The notes beneath the pieces were generated by a model. The model was not told where the DNA came from. It did no database searches and saw only the letters and a program-made list of their open reading frames with translations. A stretch of DNA of 64,000 bases from Blautia schinkii DSM 10518 (GTDB lineage: Bacteria; Bacillota; Clostridia; Lachnospirales; Lachnospiraceae). Made by a program: the position numbers and the translations under genes. Location of the stretch: contig KL370850.1 in the NCBI GenBank assembly GCA_000702025.1, forward strand, positions 162,359-226,358, given 5' to 3'. The number at the start of each line of letters is the position of its first letter. Position 1 is the stretch's first letter. Shown here one piece after another: positions 35,492-45,072 of this stretch.

Positions 35492-35512
35492 ATTGCTTTC
35501 TCCTCCTATATG

Positions 35513-36619
35513 CTACTGTTGTGCTGTCTCTTCTACAGAAACTAACAGTCCGGCCAGCCGCTCTTCTGTCCATACATAATCTTCACGATCTATGATTCTC
35601 ATCTCTTTTCCATTGTCCCACCAAATACACGGAATCCCCCTTTTTCCCGCCTGTTGCAAATAATAATGTGCCCAGGTTAATCTTACCTCTTCCTTTGATT
35701 TTTTTCGGCACCCGAACTCTGTAATCACTACAGGAATCCTCTTTTTCAAAAATAGCTCTTCCAAATCATTGAGCATAGAATCAATCTTTTCTGTATCCTT
35801 TAGGTCATCAACCTTCCATTCATCATCTCCTTCATGCGTAAAACGGTAAGGTATATACGCATGGACAGTCACAATGAGCCGGGAGTCAGCCGGGAGCATT
35901 AAATCCTCCAATGCTTCCCTTTCACTACTGCTTCCATAGGTGGAAATCAGTAGCCATCGGTTACGGTTGCCACCTCCCGAATCCCTGACAGTACGCACAA
36001 AAGCTTCGTTAAGGCGGTTTACAACCTGTCGCGTCTCTACAGTTCCCCCTTTCCACTCTTCTTCTGCTCCCACAACACGTGGTTCATTCATCCCTTCAAA
36101 AAGCAGACGCTCATCCTTGTTGCGAAAGCATCCTGCTATCTGCTCCCATAAACTACATAGGTGCTCTGTGACCTCTATTTCTTGCTCTGGAGACGGTATC
36201 AGCCATTTTTCATGATGAGTATCAAGGATTACATATAATCCGGTGTCTAAAGCCCAATCCGTAACCTGTTTCACACGTGCCATCCACTCTCGGCTGACCT
36301 GGCCACTTTCATCCATATGCTCTCCCCAGCTTACCGGCAGCCTGAGTGTACGGAACCCTCTTTCGTAAACTGTCTCTATAAGTTCCTTTGTCAAAACGGG
36401 ATTATCCCAATAGGTCTCATAATCCTCCACAGTTGCATCCGGTTGCGAAGCACACAGGCCTTCCACGTCAAGAGAGTTCCCCAGATTAATACCACCGTAT
36501 AAATTCTTTACAAAGTTTATTCCGCAGTACATCCTTTTATATACTCCTATTCCTATGAATATCACCAATATAGCAAGACATACACTGCCTGCTGTTATTA
36601 TAAATTTCTTTCTACTCAT
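35513..36619 (-). CDS. Membrane-anchored GH5 endo-beta-1,4-glucanase (BcsZ/CcsZ-like role)
   Basis: 368 residues with an N-terminal anchor (about 5-26) and a GH5 barrel: LRLPVSWGEH, DTHHE, catalytic acid in FEGMNEP (Glu179), HAYIPYRF and nucleophile in VITEFG (Glu301). In bacterial cellulose systems an endoglucanase trims the growing chain and is needed for normal export; in Clostridia loci this job is done by a GH5 enzyme (CcsZ in C. difficile). It follows the cellulose synthase gene by 7 bases. Confidence 0.88.
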   Translation of the reverse strand: MSRKKFIITAGSVCLAILVIFIGIGVYKRMYCGINFVKNLYGGINLGNSLDVEGLCASQPDATVEDYETYWDNPVLTKELIETVYERGFRTLRLPVSWGEHMDESGQVSREWMARVKQVTDWALDTGLYVILDTHHEKWLIPSPEQEIEVTEHLCSLWEQIAGCFRNKDERLLFEGMNEPRVVGAEEEWKGGTVETRQVVNRLNEAFVRTVRDSGGGNRNRWLLISTYGSSSEREALEDLMLPADSRLIVTVHAYIPYRFTHEGDDEWKVDDLKDTEKIDSMLNDLEELFLKKRIPVVITEFGCRKKSKEEVRLTWAHYYLQQAGKRGIPCIWWDNGKEMRIIDREDYVWTEERLAGLLVSVEETAQQ

Positions 36620-36626
36620 CTGGCTC

Positions 36627-38960
36627 CTATAAATGTTTCATCTCGTCAAAATCATCAACGTGTTCTACTTTTTGCATTTCCAACGTTTGATTTTTGTCTT
36701 TTTTTCCCTTTTGCCATTGCTCCTTCAGCCATGCTTCCAGATAGCTGTTTTTTACCTTATCACGATATATTTCCTCATAATTGACAATTTTATATAAAAC
36801 TCGTCCCTGTAAGCGGCTATTTACTTTCCGGCACAAGAGGCTAAGACCTATTTCCTTATTAATTGTCAACTTCATTTCGTCCAAAGAATCTACATCTGAT
36901 TTCACGGTGCAATACTGATAATTAAAGTCAACCAAATGGTATAGCTTTCCTTCTTCATCCGGTAGCTGCACACAAAGAGATACACGTGGCAGACGGCGGT
37001 TTTCATAAAAAGGCTTAGCCACCCTGCGCGTTATGTTGATTCTGAGATCATCATATCCTCCGCTGGTTATATCCAACTTTTGGGGAAGGGTAGGAATCCT
37101 GTCATATATAATCTGAAGGTATTGGTCATATGTTCCACAATAGTCCGTAATCTTAAATGCATACTTCCAGGACTCTTTCTGATCATCCACATGAGCTGTC
37201 TTAATTTTAAGCTGCGCCGTATAGGGTCCATCGCTAATGCGCAGCTCAGCCTCCTCCGCCTCATGTACATTAATTGGTTCCTCCAAAATCAGTGCCACGC
37301 CCTCCTCAGAAATATCCCTGGTCATACAGTTATAAACACCACCGCTTGTTTTTAGCTCACATTCCACATTAACCTGAGCACGTTCCGATTTACGCATGAA
37401 TTTTCTCCCCAGAACAAAGAACATAGCCATAACCAATGTAAATAGATTGACAATGAGCCAAAACAAAACAACCACCGGTCCCATATCATTACTTTCAAAA
37501 ATCATCCTCAGGCAGTTGAAGATTCCCACGACGGATAATACTATTAAAAGGATAAAGGGAATCAGGTATAAGGGATTTTTTCCATAATCAGCTTTATTGC
37601 GATCTTTATTTGTCACCTTGAATTTTTTCATGGTTACACCAAAAGTTTCCAGGATTACCGGTATCAACAAAAAAGGAAACAGTACTGTTTCGTATACACT
37701 CGTCCATTTGGTAGTTCGGATATTCCGACTCAGCATACGCAATGATACATTACTTGTAATGTACATAGGCAGCCAGAATAAAAGCACCTGCCATAACGTA
37801 CATTTTAAAACCATATAACCAAATGTTGCATATAGTATGGGACTCATGAAATAAATCAGCCTTTTCAACGGTGCATACCAATACCATTCTGATGCCCAGT
37901 AATTCATCTTCTGTGTAAAACGCAAATCCTTCGATCGGAAAACATGCATCTTACGATTTGAGGTAATAACTCCTCTTGCCCAGCGTATTCTCTGGTCTAT
38001 CAGGCTTTTTAAATCAGTAGGTGATATACCGGAAGCAAGAACATCATCTGTAGCATAACAAATATAACCTTTCTTTTGTATTAAAATCCCCGTAGCATAA
38101 TCCTCAGTAATTGTTCCCGTATAAAATCCTCCGATATCATCCAGCGCCCTTCTGGACAGAACCGTATTAGAGCCGCCATAGATTACGCTGTTGGATTTAT
38201 TTCTTGATACCTGAATGTCTCTGTAAAAATAATCTTGTTCATTGGGGATACGTAGCTCACTATACAAAAAATACTGAAATAAATCCGGGTTATAGAACGA
38301 CTGCGGTGTCTGAACAAAGCCCATATGCATTTGTTCTCCCTCTTTTTTCCCTTCATTTTTCATCTCCATATCAATAAAATATGGAATTGTATGCATTAAA
38401 AAATCCCGCTTGGGTATCATGTCCGCATCAAAAGTAACAACATAAGGGGCGTTCGTTACTGAAAGGGCATGATTTAAATTACCTGCTTTTGCATGCTGAT
38501 TATCCTCACGGTCTAAATATCCGACTCCCATCCTGGCTGCCAGCTCCCGTACCTCTGCTCTGCGCCCATCATCGCATAAAAAAATATGTACCTTGTTTTT
38601 ATCCGGATACTGCATAAACTTACACCCGTTGACTGTTTTATATAAAAGTTCACAGGGTTCATTATATGTCGCAATAAAGACATCGACCTCCGGATATTTA
38701 TCAATGGGGATGTCCGGGATAGGATTGACCTCCACCTCATACATATTAAAATAGTGAATCAATGCTTCCAACATTCCCAAAAACTCTACAAGAAACAAAG
38801 ACAACCCTGCAACTACAGATACCACCCCATATTCAAAAGGAACCGTAAAAAACAGTCTCCAGATTAAATAAACACAAGTGCAAACTATATTGAGCAGAAA
38901 CCAGACCCTGTTTTTCAATGCATAAGCATCATGTTTTATTTCTCCGCTCTTTTTTCCCAT
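36627..38960 (-). CDS. bcsA: Cellulose synthase catalytic subunit with PilZ domain
   Basis: 777 residues. GT2 core with DDG (130-132), DAD (178-180), TED (285-287) and QRIRW (323-327), the processive beta-glycan synthase set; several membrane helices at 20-70 and 365-515. A PilZ domain follows, with RKSER (523-527) and DISEEG (549-554), the c-di-GMP binding pattern. A second degenerate PilZ-like segment (RRLPR, 655-659) occupies the C-terminus. UDP-glucose is the likely substrate. No BcsB-type partner is recognisable. It is the synthase of the operon and a direct link to the c-di-GMP enzymes nearby. Confidence 0.9.
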   Translation of the reverse strand: MGKKSGEIKHDAYALKNRVWFLLNIVCTCVYLIWRLFFTVPFEYGVVSVVAGLSLFLVEFLGMLEALIHYFNMYEVEVNPIPDIPIDKYPEVDVFIATYNEPCELLYKTVNGCKFMQYPDKNKVHIFLCDDGRRAEVRELAARMGVGYLDREDNQHAKAGNLNHALSVTNAPYVVTFDADMIPKRDFLMHTIPYFIDMEMKNEGKKEGEQMHMGFVQTPQSFYNPDLFQYFLYSELRIPNEQDYFYRDIQVSRNKSNSVIYGGSNTVLSRRALDDIGGFYTGTITEDYATGILIQKKGYICYATDDVLASGISPTDLKSLIDQRIRWARGVITSNRKMHVFRSKDLRFTQKMNYWASEWYWYAPLKRLIYFMSPILYATFGYMVLKCTLWQVLLFWLPMYITSNVSLRMLSRNIRTTKWTSVYETVLFPFLLIPVILETFGVTMKKFKVTNKDRNKADYGKNPLYLIPFILLIVLSVVGIFNCLRMIFESNDMGPVVVLFWLIVNLFTLVMAMFFVLGRKFMRKSERAQVNVECELKTSGGVYNCMTRDISEEGVALILEEPINVHEAEEAELRISDGPYTAQLKIKTAHVDDQKESWKYAFKITDYCGTYDQYLQIIYDRIPTLPQKLDITSGGYDDLRINITRRVAKPFYENRRLPRVSLCVQLPDEEGKLYHLVDFNYQYCTVKSDVDSLDEMKLTINKEIGLSLLCRKVNSRLQGRVLYKIVNYEEIYRDKVKNSYLEAWLKEQWQKGKKDKNQTLEMQKVEHVDDFDEMKHL

Positions 38961-38985
38961 CAGTTACCTCCCTCTGTCTGGCTCT

Positions 38986-39813
38986 TCAATCCTCCTGTAT
39001 CAACTCTTCACCATTAGAGGAGAATATCCAGTCCCTTTCACCTGTATAGTAGAGCTCTGTATGATTCCTCTCTGCCGCCTCTTTTACCTCCTCATCCGCG
39101 TCCTTTGATGTCACAACAGCAAATTGCGGTGAAATTTTGTCAAACAAATCTTCGGTTCCTGTATTTGCCCTTCCGTGATGTGGAACCTTATAAAACTCAA
39201 TTTCCGGCCAATTGATATTGAGAAGCTCTTCGCTGCGCTTGCGCAACGCATCCCCCGGAAACAACATATTCACTTTTCCATGCCGTATCAAAACTCCCAA
39301 GGAATAGTTGTTACTGTCGTTATAATTCTTCTCCAACGGCGGATAGACCAAAAGCTGAATCCCCCCTGCCTGAAGCCGTCGTGTATGGCCGGGATATAAA
39401 ATTTTCCCATCCTGCTCTCGGATAAGCGCATTAAGTTCCAACATCCAATCATTGACAGCTTCAAAACCTGATTCAACCACACAATCCACAGGAAACTCTT
39501 TTAATATGTCCTGTGCTCCCCCTACATGATCCTTATCACTATGAGAGAGGATGAGATAATCTAATTTTCGTACCTCATTTTCTCTCATAATCTCCATAAT
39601 ATGATATGCATCCTGTTTTTCCCCGGTATCAATCATAATTGCAGTGTTATCCTGAACCAGAAGTGTACAATCCGCATCTTTTCGGGTTTGTATACATATT
39701 ACCCGCAACTCCTGGTTCACTTGCTTTCCTTTTGGCTTTACCAGCAGCAAAACACTGGTAAGCAATCCCAGAAATATCAGCCAGCCTGCTAAGACCATTA
39801 TCTTATTTTTCAT
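38986..39813 (-). CDS. ComEC/Rec2-type metallo-beta-lactamase-fold protein, membrane-anchored
   Basis: 275 residues; one N-terminal membrane helix (6-25), then an MBL fold: metal ligands LSHSDKDHVGG (HxDxDH), FPGDA and VPHHGRANTG. The PHHG motif places it in the ComEC-like family, many members of which are hydrolases of phosphodiester or nucleotide substrates outside the cell. Its place between the acyltransferase pair and the synthase is unusual; it may process a polysaccharide or substituent precursor. This is inference. Confidence 0.82.
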   Translation of the reverse strand: MKNKIMVLAGWLIFLGLLTSVLLLVKPKGKQVNQELRVICIQTRKDADCTLLVQDNTAIMIDTGEKQDAYHIMEIMRENEVRKLDYLILSHSDKDHVGGAQDILKEFPVDCVVESGFEAVNDWMLELNALIREQDGKILYPGHTRRLQAGGIQLLVYPPLEKNYNDSNNYSLGVLIRHGKVNMLFPGDALRKRSEELLNINWPEIEFYKVPHHGRANTGTEDLFDKISPQFAVVTSKDADEEVKEAAERNHTELYYTGERDWIFSSNGEELIQED

Positions 39814-39834
39814 AAGCTGTCCTCCTCGTCTGCC

Positions 39835-41067
39835 TTATTCAGCGTGAAAGAAATCAAAAGATTGTTCATCCAGGTTATAAGGATAAACCTCCAGAATCAG
39901 ATAATCAAAATCTCTTTCTTTTACAAACTCTTCCATATCGATACCTTGTGAATTCCTGGTCCAAAGCATTTCAATTTCGCTGCATAAGGGTGCCAGAAAG
40001 CATGCCATAGGAGAAAAATAGGAATCTCTAAGAACTAAAAGCTTGGGTCCATTCGGATTACTGAGATTCACAATCTTATCATGATCTGTCACCTGGTCAA
40101 GATAAACCCTATTGGAATTAATGTCATAGACATCTTTCAAATCCTCAAATACGGAATTTAATAACAATGCCTCCGTAAACTTGCCTGTGCGTCGCTTCTC
40201 CTTCTTCTCATAATTTGTCCAGACGAAATCCATACCACATTCCGGCCACATTAAAGTATAGTCGTCCATACCACTGTATGCGGCCCCTGTATTACGTCCT
40301 GTCGAACCCAAAAAACATTGGCTGTAAGTGTAGCTGTGATAATTTTCCAACTTTAGATATGGACTGCCCATATCCCAGTTTATTCCAAACCTGATTTTCA
40401 TCTGTTCAGCCATATCCACTGCGGCATAATATGCTGCCAGAGGAGTCCAATGATGATCTGTCTTGAAGAATAAATCTTCCAAATTCTTTCCTGACTTTAG
40501 CATTGTTGTTCTCATATCCATGGCCTCAACACCATACTCATGCATAAGCAGCATCAGCTTATCTATTCGATTATTCGGATTATTTAACGGCCAGGACAGA
40601 TTGACATTATTAAGCCCGGGGATTACCTTTGATGGCGGCAGAACAAGCATAAATTTAGCCCCATGACTCTCGGCATAAGCTTTCATTCTGGCAACATTCT
40701 GTGCGTACTCTGTCAAATCCTCCATTGTCTGCTCCATCACTGACCCATAATAAAGCATATCTTCATCATCTTGGATATAAGCAAAACTATTAAACTCTCT
40801 CTTATCCATCACCTTCTGAAGAAAACCATACGTCTCTACAAACTGCATGCGACAAAGAATTGCTTCATTGGTTTCCGTTTCCACCTCCCCAATCCAGTCC
40901 TCAAGCTCTTTTATATTCCCAATTCCAGAAAAATCCTCTGCTAATTCTTTCAGTTCTTCCTGGCTATAGATTATATTCGCTCCGCCAAATATCAAAAGAA
41001 ATCCAATAAAAAAAACTGCAAAACAACATTTCTTTGAAAAAAAACTATGCAATTTCTGTCCTCCCAT
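39835..41067 (-). CDS. DHHW/AlgJ-like SGNH protein (polysaccharide O-acetylation)
   Basis: 410 residues, one N-terminal membrane helix (about 13-32) and an outer SGNH-like domain. FFKTDHHWTPLAAYYAA holds the Asp-His pair that names the family; the nucleophile Ser is probably in LLVLRDSYFSPM (about 345-356). AlgJ/AlgX-type proteins transfer acetyl groups delivered by an MBOAT partner onto an exported polysaccharide. The start immediately follows the MBOAT stop with no gap. Equivalent by context to WssI/CcsI. Confidence 0.86.
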   Translation of the reverse strand: MGGQKLHSFFSKKCCFAVFFIGFLLIFGGANIIYSQEELKELAEDFSGIGNIKELEDWIGEVETETNEAILCRMQFVETYGFLQKVMDKREFNSFAYIQDDEDMLYYGSVMEQTMEDLTEYAQNVARMKAYAESHGAKFMLVLPPSKVIPGLNNVNLSWPLNNPNNRIDKLMLLMHEYGVEAMDMRTTMLKSGKNLEDLFFKTDHHWTPLAAYYAAVDMAEQMKIRFGINWDMGSPYLKLENYHSYTYSQCFLGSTGRNTGAAYSGMDDYTLMWPECGMDFVWTNYEKKEKRRTGKFTEALLLNSVFEDLKDVYDINSNRVYLDQVTDHDKIVNLSNPNGPKLLVLRDSYFSPMACFLAPLCSEIEMLWTRNSQGIDMEEFVKERDFDYLILEVYPYNLDEQSFDFFHAE

Positions 41068-42510
41068 CTAGAAATTAAAGTAGATAAATGGATTGTATCC
41101 GCCTCGTACCAGATATGCCACACAAACAAGAAACAGCCCTGCCATAGCTAAAGGATATAAAAGTGTCATGCCCTTGCCTAAGAACCCCATTCTCTTTTCA
41201 TACAACAGTTCATTGCACCGCCTCGCAATCGGGGTGCAGAATAAAATACCCAGAATAAAAAACACCGCATATTCCTCTATCAGAAACCCTGTCATTTCAT
41301 TCCAAAAACTGTTTCCGCTTATTCCGAACATGTTTTTCAAATATACATTTGCCTGGTACAAATCTTTCGCCCGGAACAATACCCATCCAATCATGACCAC
41401 CAGCATAGTGTAAACCCTCATAAGAGCTTTATTCCGGACCTTGTTATGGTATTCTAAAAAACGCTCAGCTAACTGGAACACAAAATGCCAAAGGCCCCAA
41501 AAAATAAAGGTCCATTCCGCACCGTGCCAGATTCCTGTAAGCAGCCAGATAATGAAAAGGTTACGTATCATTGTGTCCCTGTTTTCCACCCTGTTGCCTC
41601 CTAGCGAAAAATATACATATTCCCTGAACCAACTTGTTAGACTGATATGCCAGCGCTTCCAGAAGTCAGAAATCGAAGTTGCAATATATGGATAATTAAA
41701 ATTCTCTTCAAACTTAAAACCAAAAATAAGGCCAAGCCCAATCGCCATATCAGAATATCCCGAGAAGTCAAAATATATCTGAAGCGTATAAGCCACTATC
41801 CCCACCCAGGCCATGACTACCGGAACATTAAAGTTTTCAACACCCAGCTCTGACCAGTTAAAAATCTGGTCAGCCAGCACAGCCATACTGTTAGACAAAA
41901 GGATTTTCTTTCCGAGACCAGTGACAAATCTACTACTCCCCACCGCAATCTTTTTCCATGAACTTTTTCGGGTTCTTATTTGTTCAGCAACAGAATTATA
42001 TCTAACAATAGGTCCCGCGATTAACTGAGGAAAAAAGGCCACATACAAGCCTACATAAAAAGGATTTTTTTCCACCTTCGTATCCTGTCTGTATACGTCA
42101 ATCACATAGCTCAAAGCCTGGAATGTATAAAAAGAAATACCAATTGGAAGTGCAATCTGTATAGAAGGAAACATCTCTGTTTTAGTTATTGCATTCATAT
42201 TTAAAGTCAAGAAACCTGCATATTTAAATATCACCAACATAGACAGATTATAAATACAGGCTGCAATCAACCACGCTTTCTTCCATCTTTTCTTTTCCCG
42301 ATATCTATCAACCAGTATCCCTGCTCCCCAGTTTACCACAATGGAAGCCAACATGAGCAGTACATAGACAGGTTCTCCCCATGCATAAAAGAAAATACTG
42401 AATATAAATAGCCATACATTTTGTGCCAGTCTGGAAAAAAACAAGATATAATATCCCGCAAAAACTACCGGAAAGAAAAAGAACAAAAACACAATACTTG
42501 AAAAAAGCAT
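41068..42510 (-). CDS. MBOAT O-acyltransferase (AlgI-like)
   Basis: 480 residues, about ten membrane helices. The MBOAT signature FDFSGYSDMAIGLG, NFNYPYIATSISDFWKRWHISLTSWFREYVY and the catalytic-His region LTGIWHGAEWTFIFWG are all present. It passes acetyl groups across the membrane for the DHHW/AlgJ-like partner, so the polysaccharide is probably acetylated. It lies directly between the 73-residue membrane protein and the DHHW gene. Confidence 0.92.
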   Translation of the reverse strand: MLFSSIVFLFFFFPVVFAGYYILFFSRLAQNVWLFIFSIFFYAWGEPVYVLLMLASIVVNWGAGILVDRYREKKRWKKAWLIAACIYNLSMLVIFKYAGFLTLNMNAITKTEMFPSIQIALPIGISFYTFQALSYVIDVYRQDTKVEKNPFYVGLYVAFFPQLIAGPIVRYNSVAEQIRTRKSSWKKIAVGSSRFVTGLGKKILLSNSMAVLADQIFNWSELGVENFNVPVVMAWVGIVAYTLQIYFDFSGYSDMAIGLGLIFGFKFEENFNYPYIATSISDFWKRWHISLTSWFREYVYFSLGGNRVENRDTMIRNLFIIWLLTGIWHGAEWTFIFWGLWHFVFQLAERFLEYHNKVRNKALMRVYTMLVVMIGWVLFRAKDLYQANVYLKNMFGISGNSFWNEMTGFLIEEYAVFFILGILFCTPIARRCNELLYEKRMGFLGKGMTLLYPLAMAGLFLVCVAYLVRGGYNPFIYFNF

Positions 42511-42732
42511 TTATTTCCCCTTCCCGTCCCAATGTCTGTACTTATAGATACATACCCCTACAATAAGTACGACTACTACTACAAACAAGCAACGGACAAT
42601 CCAGATTCCCAAAGGGCTGCATAATGGTTCTAGAAAAAATCCCGGAATATCCACCTTCTCCGGAAAACCAGTGGGCGGAGCAGTGATAAAAATTATAACA
42701 GTATCTCTCAATTTACTTTCCTCTTTTCTCAC
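42511..42732 (-). CDS. Small single-pass membrane protein (73 aa)
   Basis: 73 residues: soluble front with PPTGFPEKVDIPGFFLEPLC, one long helix (about 43-63, WIVRCLFVVVVVLIVGVCIY), and a basic tail KYRHWDGKGK. I do not recognise it. The start overlaps the CotH gene by 4 bases and its stop abuts the MBOAT start, so it is a real and tightly coupled member of the operon. It could be a small accessory subunit of the synthase or acetylation complex. Confidence 0.75.
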   Translation of the reverse strand: MRKEESKLRDTVIIFITAPPTGFPEKVDIPGFFLEPLCSPLGIWIVRCLFVVVVVLIVGVCIYKYRHWDGKGK

Positions 42733-44342
42733 TTTTTATAGCTTACAAAGATTGCCGGTATCAAAAAAACCACTGCTGCCAAAAGAAGCAACCATCCCAT
42801 CCATTTCGAAAGCCCAGTTGTCAATTCAGCATTTTTCTCCAGCATCTTTAACCCAGTTGAAATACTATCCGCATGTTCTCTCAGTACAGTCTTAATCCGG
42901 TAAATCTCATCCTCGTACGTGACCGCATTACGCTTTAGTGTAATACCATCGCTCCCTGTATAATCCTCTAAACTATACACATTATCCGTTGTATACCAAT
43001 GCCCCCAGCGCATCCATTCTCTTTCAATGGCACCGCCCAAATATGCTGTTATCTCATCAATCTTGCCAATCACATAATCATTGGACAAAGGTCCTTGGCG
43101 CAGTTTTGTATACCTTTTTTCCAATTTCTTAACAAAATTCAAATCCTTACACAGACAATCAAACCAAGGCTTTGTATAAAAAGCAAGGCTTTCTGTGTCC
43201 AAAGGTTCATATATATAATTGTCCATTGCACCGTCAAAGTCCCACACTGGCCCCATTGACAACCGTCCGCCTAAATCTTTATAAAAATAAGTGGAATTAT
43301 TTCCTGCATCATAATTCCCCAAAAATTCATTAACTAAAAAATAATCTACAAAGGAATCTACATCTAACACATCCTTATAGGATCCAAATATCTTCGGATT
43401 TTCCGAATACAATATCTTCTCAATGTAACTGATATCCCTATTTACATATTCTGTCATGTCGGTTGTAACTCTGTATTTTGATGGATATAAAAGAGCCAAG
43501 TATTCGGAATTAAATCCTTGAATACGTCCATAATTTTCCAATGTAAGCGCCTCTACATCATAGCGGTCTTTTCTCAGCAGATAACTGTTAAAGGTATTAC
43601 TCTCTTTATATTCCGCAATATCTACTCTGTTTGTCCCCTGTTTGATATTTTCGCATATCAAATATACCCCTTGATAACTATAGGTTGTCCCGTTTTTTAT
43701 CAACACCTCACAAAATCGGCTGTCCGGGGTGTACTTCATTATCCTGGAGATGACAGAATAGGCCAGGTAATTTCTGAGCATGCTTTTATCATACATAGAG
43801 CCATTAAGAATCCATTCGTGTTCCGCTCCCATTCCCAGAATATCCACCTCTCGGTCTTGTCCTGACTCTGTCACCAGCTTTACCAGCCACTGCGCTTTTT
43901 CAAAAGTCATCGATGTATTTCCGCGACGTTTTATTCGCATTAAGCTCTTGGTCACTGGCTGGTCTGCAAGAGAATTTATCCCCTCTTCACTGTTATAAAG
44001 AAGAATTTCCCCATCCACATATGGCTCTACATCTTCTTTAGGCACGTAAATGCCTATTCCTGCATATGTGTGTGTGTTGTCAAAGTATGTATTAACAGGC
44101 GGCTCCACCCCATTGGTATCCATCACAACTATAGGAAGATGGCTGCAAAATCCTTCTTTTACATTATAGTTTTCGCTTATATATTCAAGCGGTTTCTCTT
44201 CATGGGGAGCCTTCGTGAGAGCTGTCGTATAAGAATCGTGTATTTCTTCTCTATGGTTTTGCGCATAAATCACAGACGCAGCCATCCCGGTTACCAAGGT
44301 CAACATAATCGCCACAATACTGATAAAACGATAATTTCTCAT
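42729..44342 (-). CDS. CotH kinase family protein, membrane-anchored
   Basis: 537 residues with an N-terminal helix (about 7-26) and a C-terminal helix (about 513-533), so the large CotH domain (about 80-480) faces outside or is tethered. The kinase-like motif GPVWDFDGAMDN (about 362-373) and VKLVTESGQDREV plus EHEWILNGSMYDKSMLRNYLAYSVI fit the CotH family, some members of which phosphorylate spore or surface proteins. VTC, DUF4956 and CotH genes often occur together in Firmicutes; the joint function is unsettled. Confidence 0.85.
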   Translation of the reverse strand: MRNYRFISIVAIMLTLVTGMAASVIYAQNHREEIHDSYTTALTKAPHEEKPLEYISENYNVKEGFCSHLPIVVMDTNGVEPPVNTYFDNTHTYAGIGIYVPKEDVEPYVDGEILLYNSEEGINSLADQPVTKSLMRIKRRGNTSMTFEKAQWLVKLVTESGQDREVDILGMGAEHEWILNGSMYDKSMLRNYLAYSVISRIMKYTPDSRFCEVLIKNGTTYSYQGVYLICENIKQGTNRVDIAEYKESNTFNSYLLRKDRYDVEALTLENYGRIQGFNSEYLALLYPSKYRVTTDMTEYVNRDISYIEKILYSENPKIFGSYKDVLDVDSFVDYFLVNEFLGNYDAGNNSTYFYKDLGGRLSMGPVWDFDGAMDNYIYEPLDTESLAFYTKPWFDCLCKDLNFVKKLEKRYTKLRQGPLSNDYVIGKIDEITAYLGGAIEREWMRWGHWYTTDNVYSLEDYTGSDGITLKRNAVTYEDEIYRIKTVLREHADSISTGLKMLEKNAELTTGLSKWMGWLLLLAAVVFLIPAIFVSYKK

Positions 44343-44362
44343 CCCAATTCCTCATTTTTCTG

Positions 44363-45040
44363 TTAACGGTTGATTTCATCATTTTGGCACACAATATTAA
44401 CCATATCCAGTTTTGTATTCTCGCGGAAATATTTCATAATATCCCCACTTTCCTTAGCTTTTTTTAGCTGCTTCTCAGAAACCTCATATATATATTCCAC
44501 GCTATTCTCCATCGCAGTATGAACCACCAAACGTGCTTTACCCTGAAATTTATCATCCATAAGGACTTCAACACTCTCACCACTCTCGGCGTTTCCCTTT
44601 AAAATGACCAAATAGCGCTCATTACTCTGTACCAATCCAAAAATAAGCATAAAGGTAAAAATTACGGCCGTACCCACAGCTGCAATCAGATATTCGGAGA
44701 CACCACAGCAGATGCCTACTGCTATACACCAAAATATGTATGCGGTATCTCTTGGGTCTTTTATAGCGGTACGGAATCTGACAATAGAAAGAGCACCAAC
44801 CATACCTAGTGATAAGGCAATATTATTTCCTATTACATTCATAACTAATGTAGTAACCAACGTAAGCATGACGAGAGATGCATTAAATCTAGCACTATAG
44901 GCTGCACCTCCGTGTGACATTCGATATGACAAATAAATCACACATCCGATGACCGCCCCTATCAAAAAATTCATTAAGATATCCTGAATCGTAAGTGCTC
45001 CTGTACTGGTTACAAGGTAATCCATCAATCTCTCTTTCAT
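44363..45040 (-). CDS. DUF4956 membrane protein
   Basis: 225 residues with four to five membrane segments in the first 130 residues (about 16-40, 52-75, 80-95, 105-135) and a soluble C-terminal domain. ALSIVRFRTAIKDPRDTAYIFW is the DUF4956 signature. Start set at ATG 45040 (MKERLMDYL), just after AAGGAGG, rather than the in-frame ATG at 45076 inside the upstream stop. Typically encoded between a VTC protein and a CotH kinase, exactly as here. Confidence 0.86.
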   Translation of the reverse strand: MKERLMDYLVTSTGALTIQDILMNFLIGAVIGCVIYLSYRMSHGGAAYSARFNASLVMLTLVTTLVMNVIGNNIALSLGMVGALSIVRFRTAIKDPRDTAYIFWCIAVGICCGVSEYLIAAVGTAVIFTFMLIFGLVQSNERYLVILKGNAESGESVEVLMDDKFQGKARLVVHTAMENSVEYIYEVSEKQLKKAKESGDIMKYFRENTKLDMVNIVCQNDEINR

Positions 45041-45072
45041 ATTTTCCTCCTTATCTTCCTCTGTTAACCATC

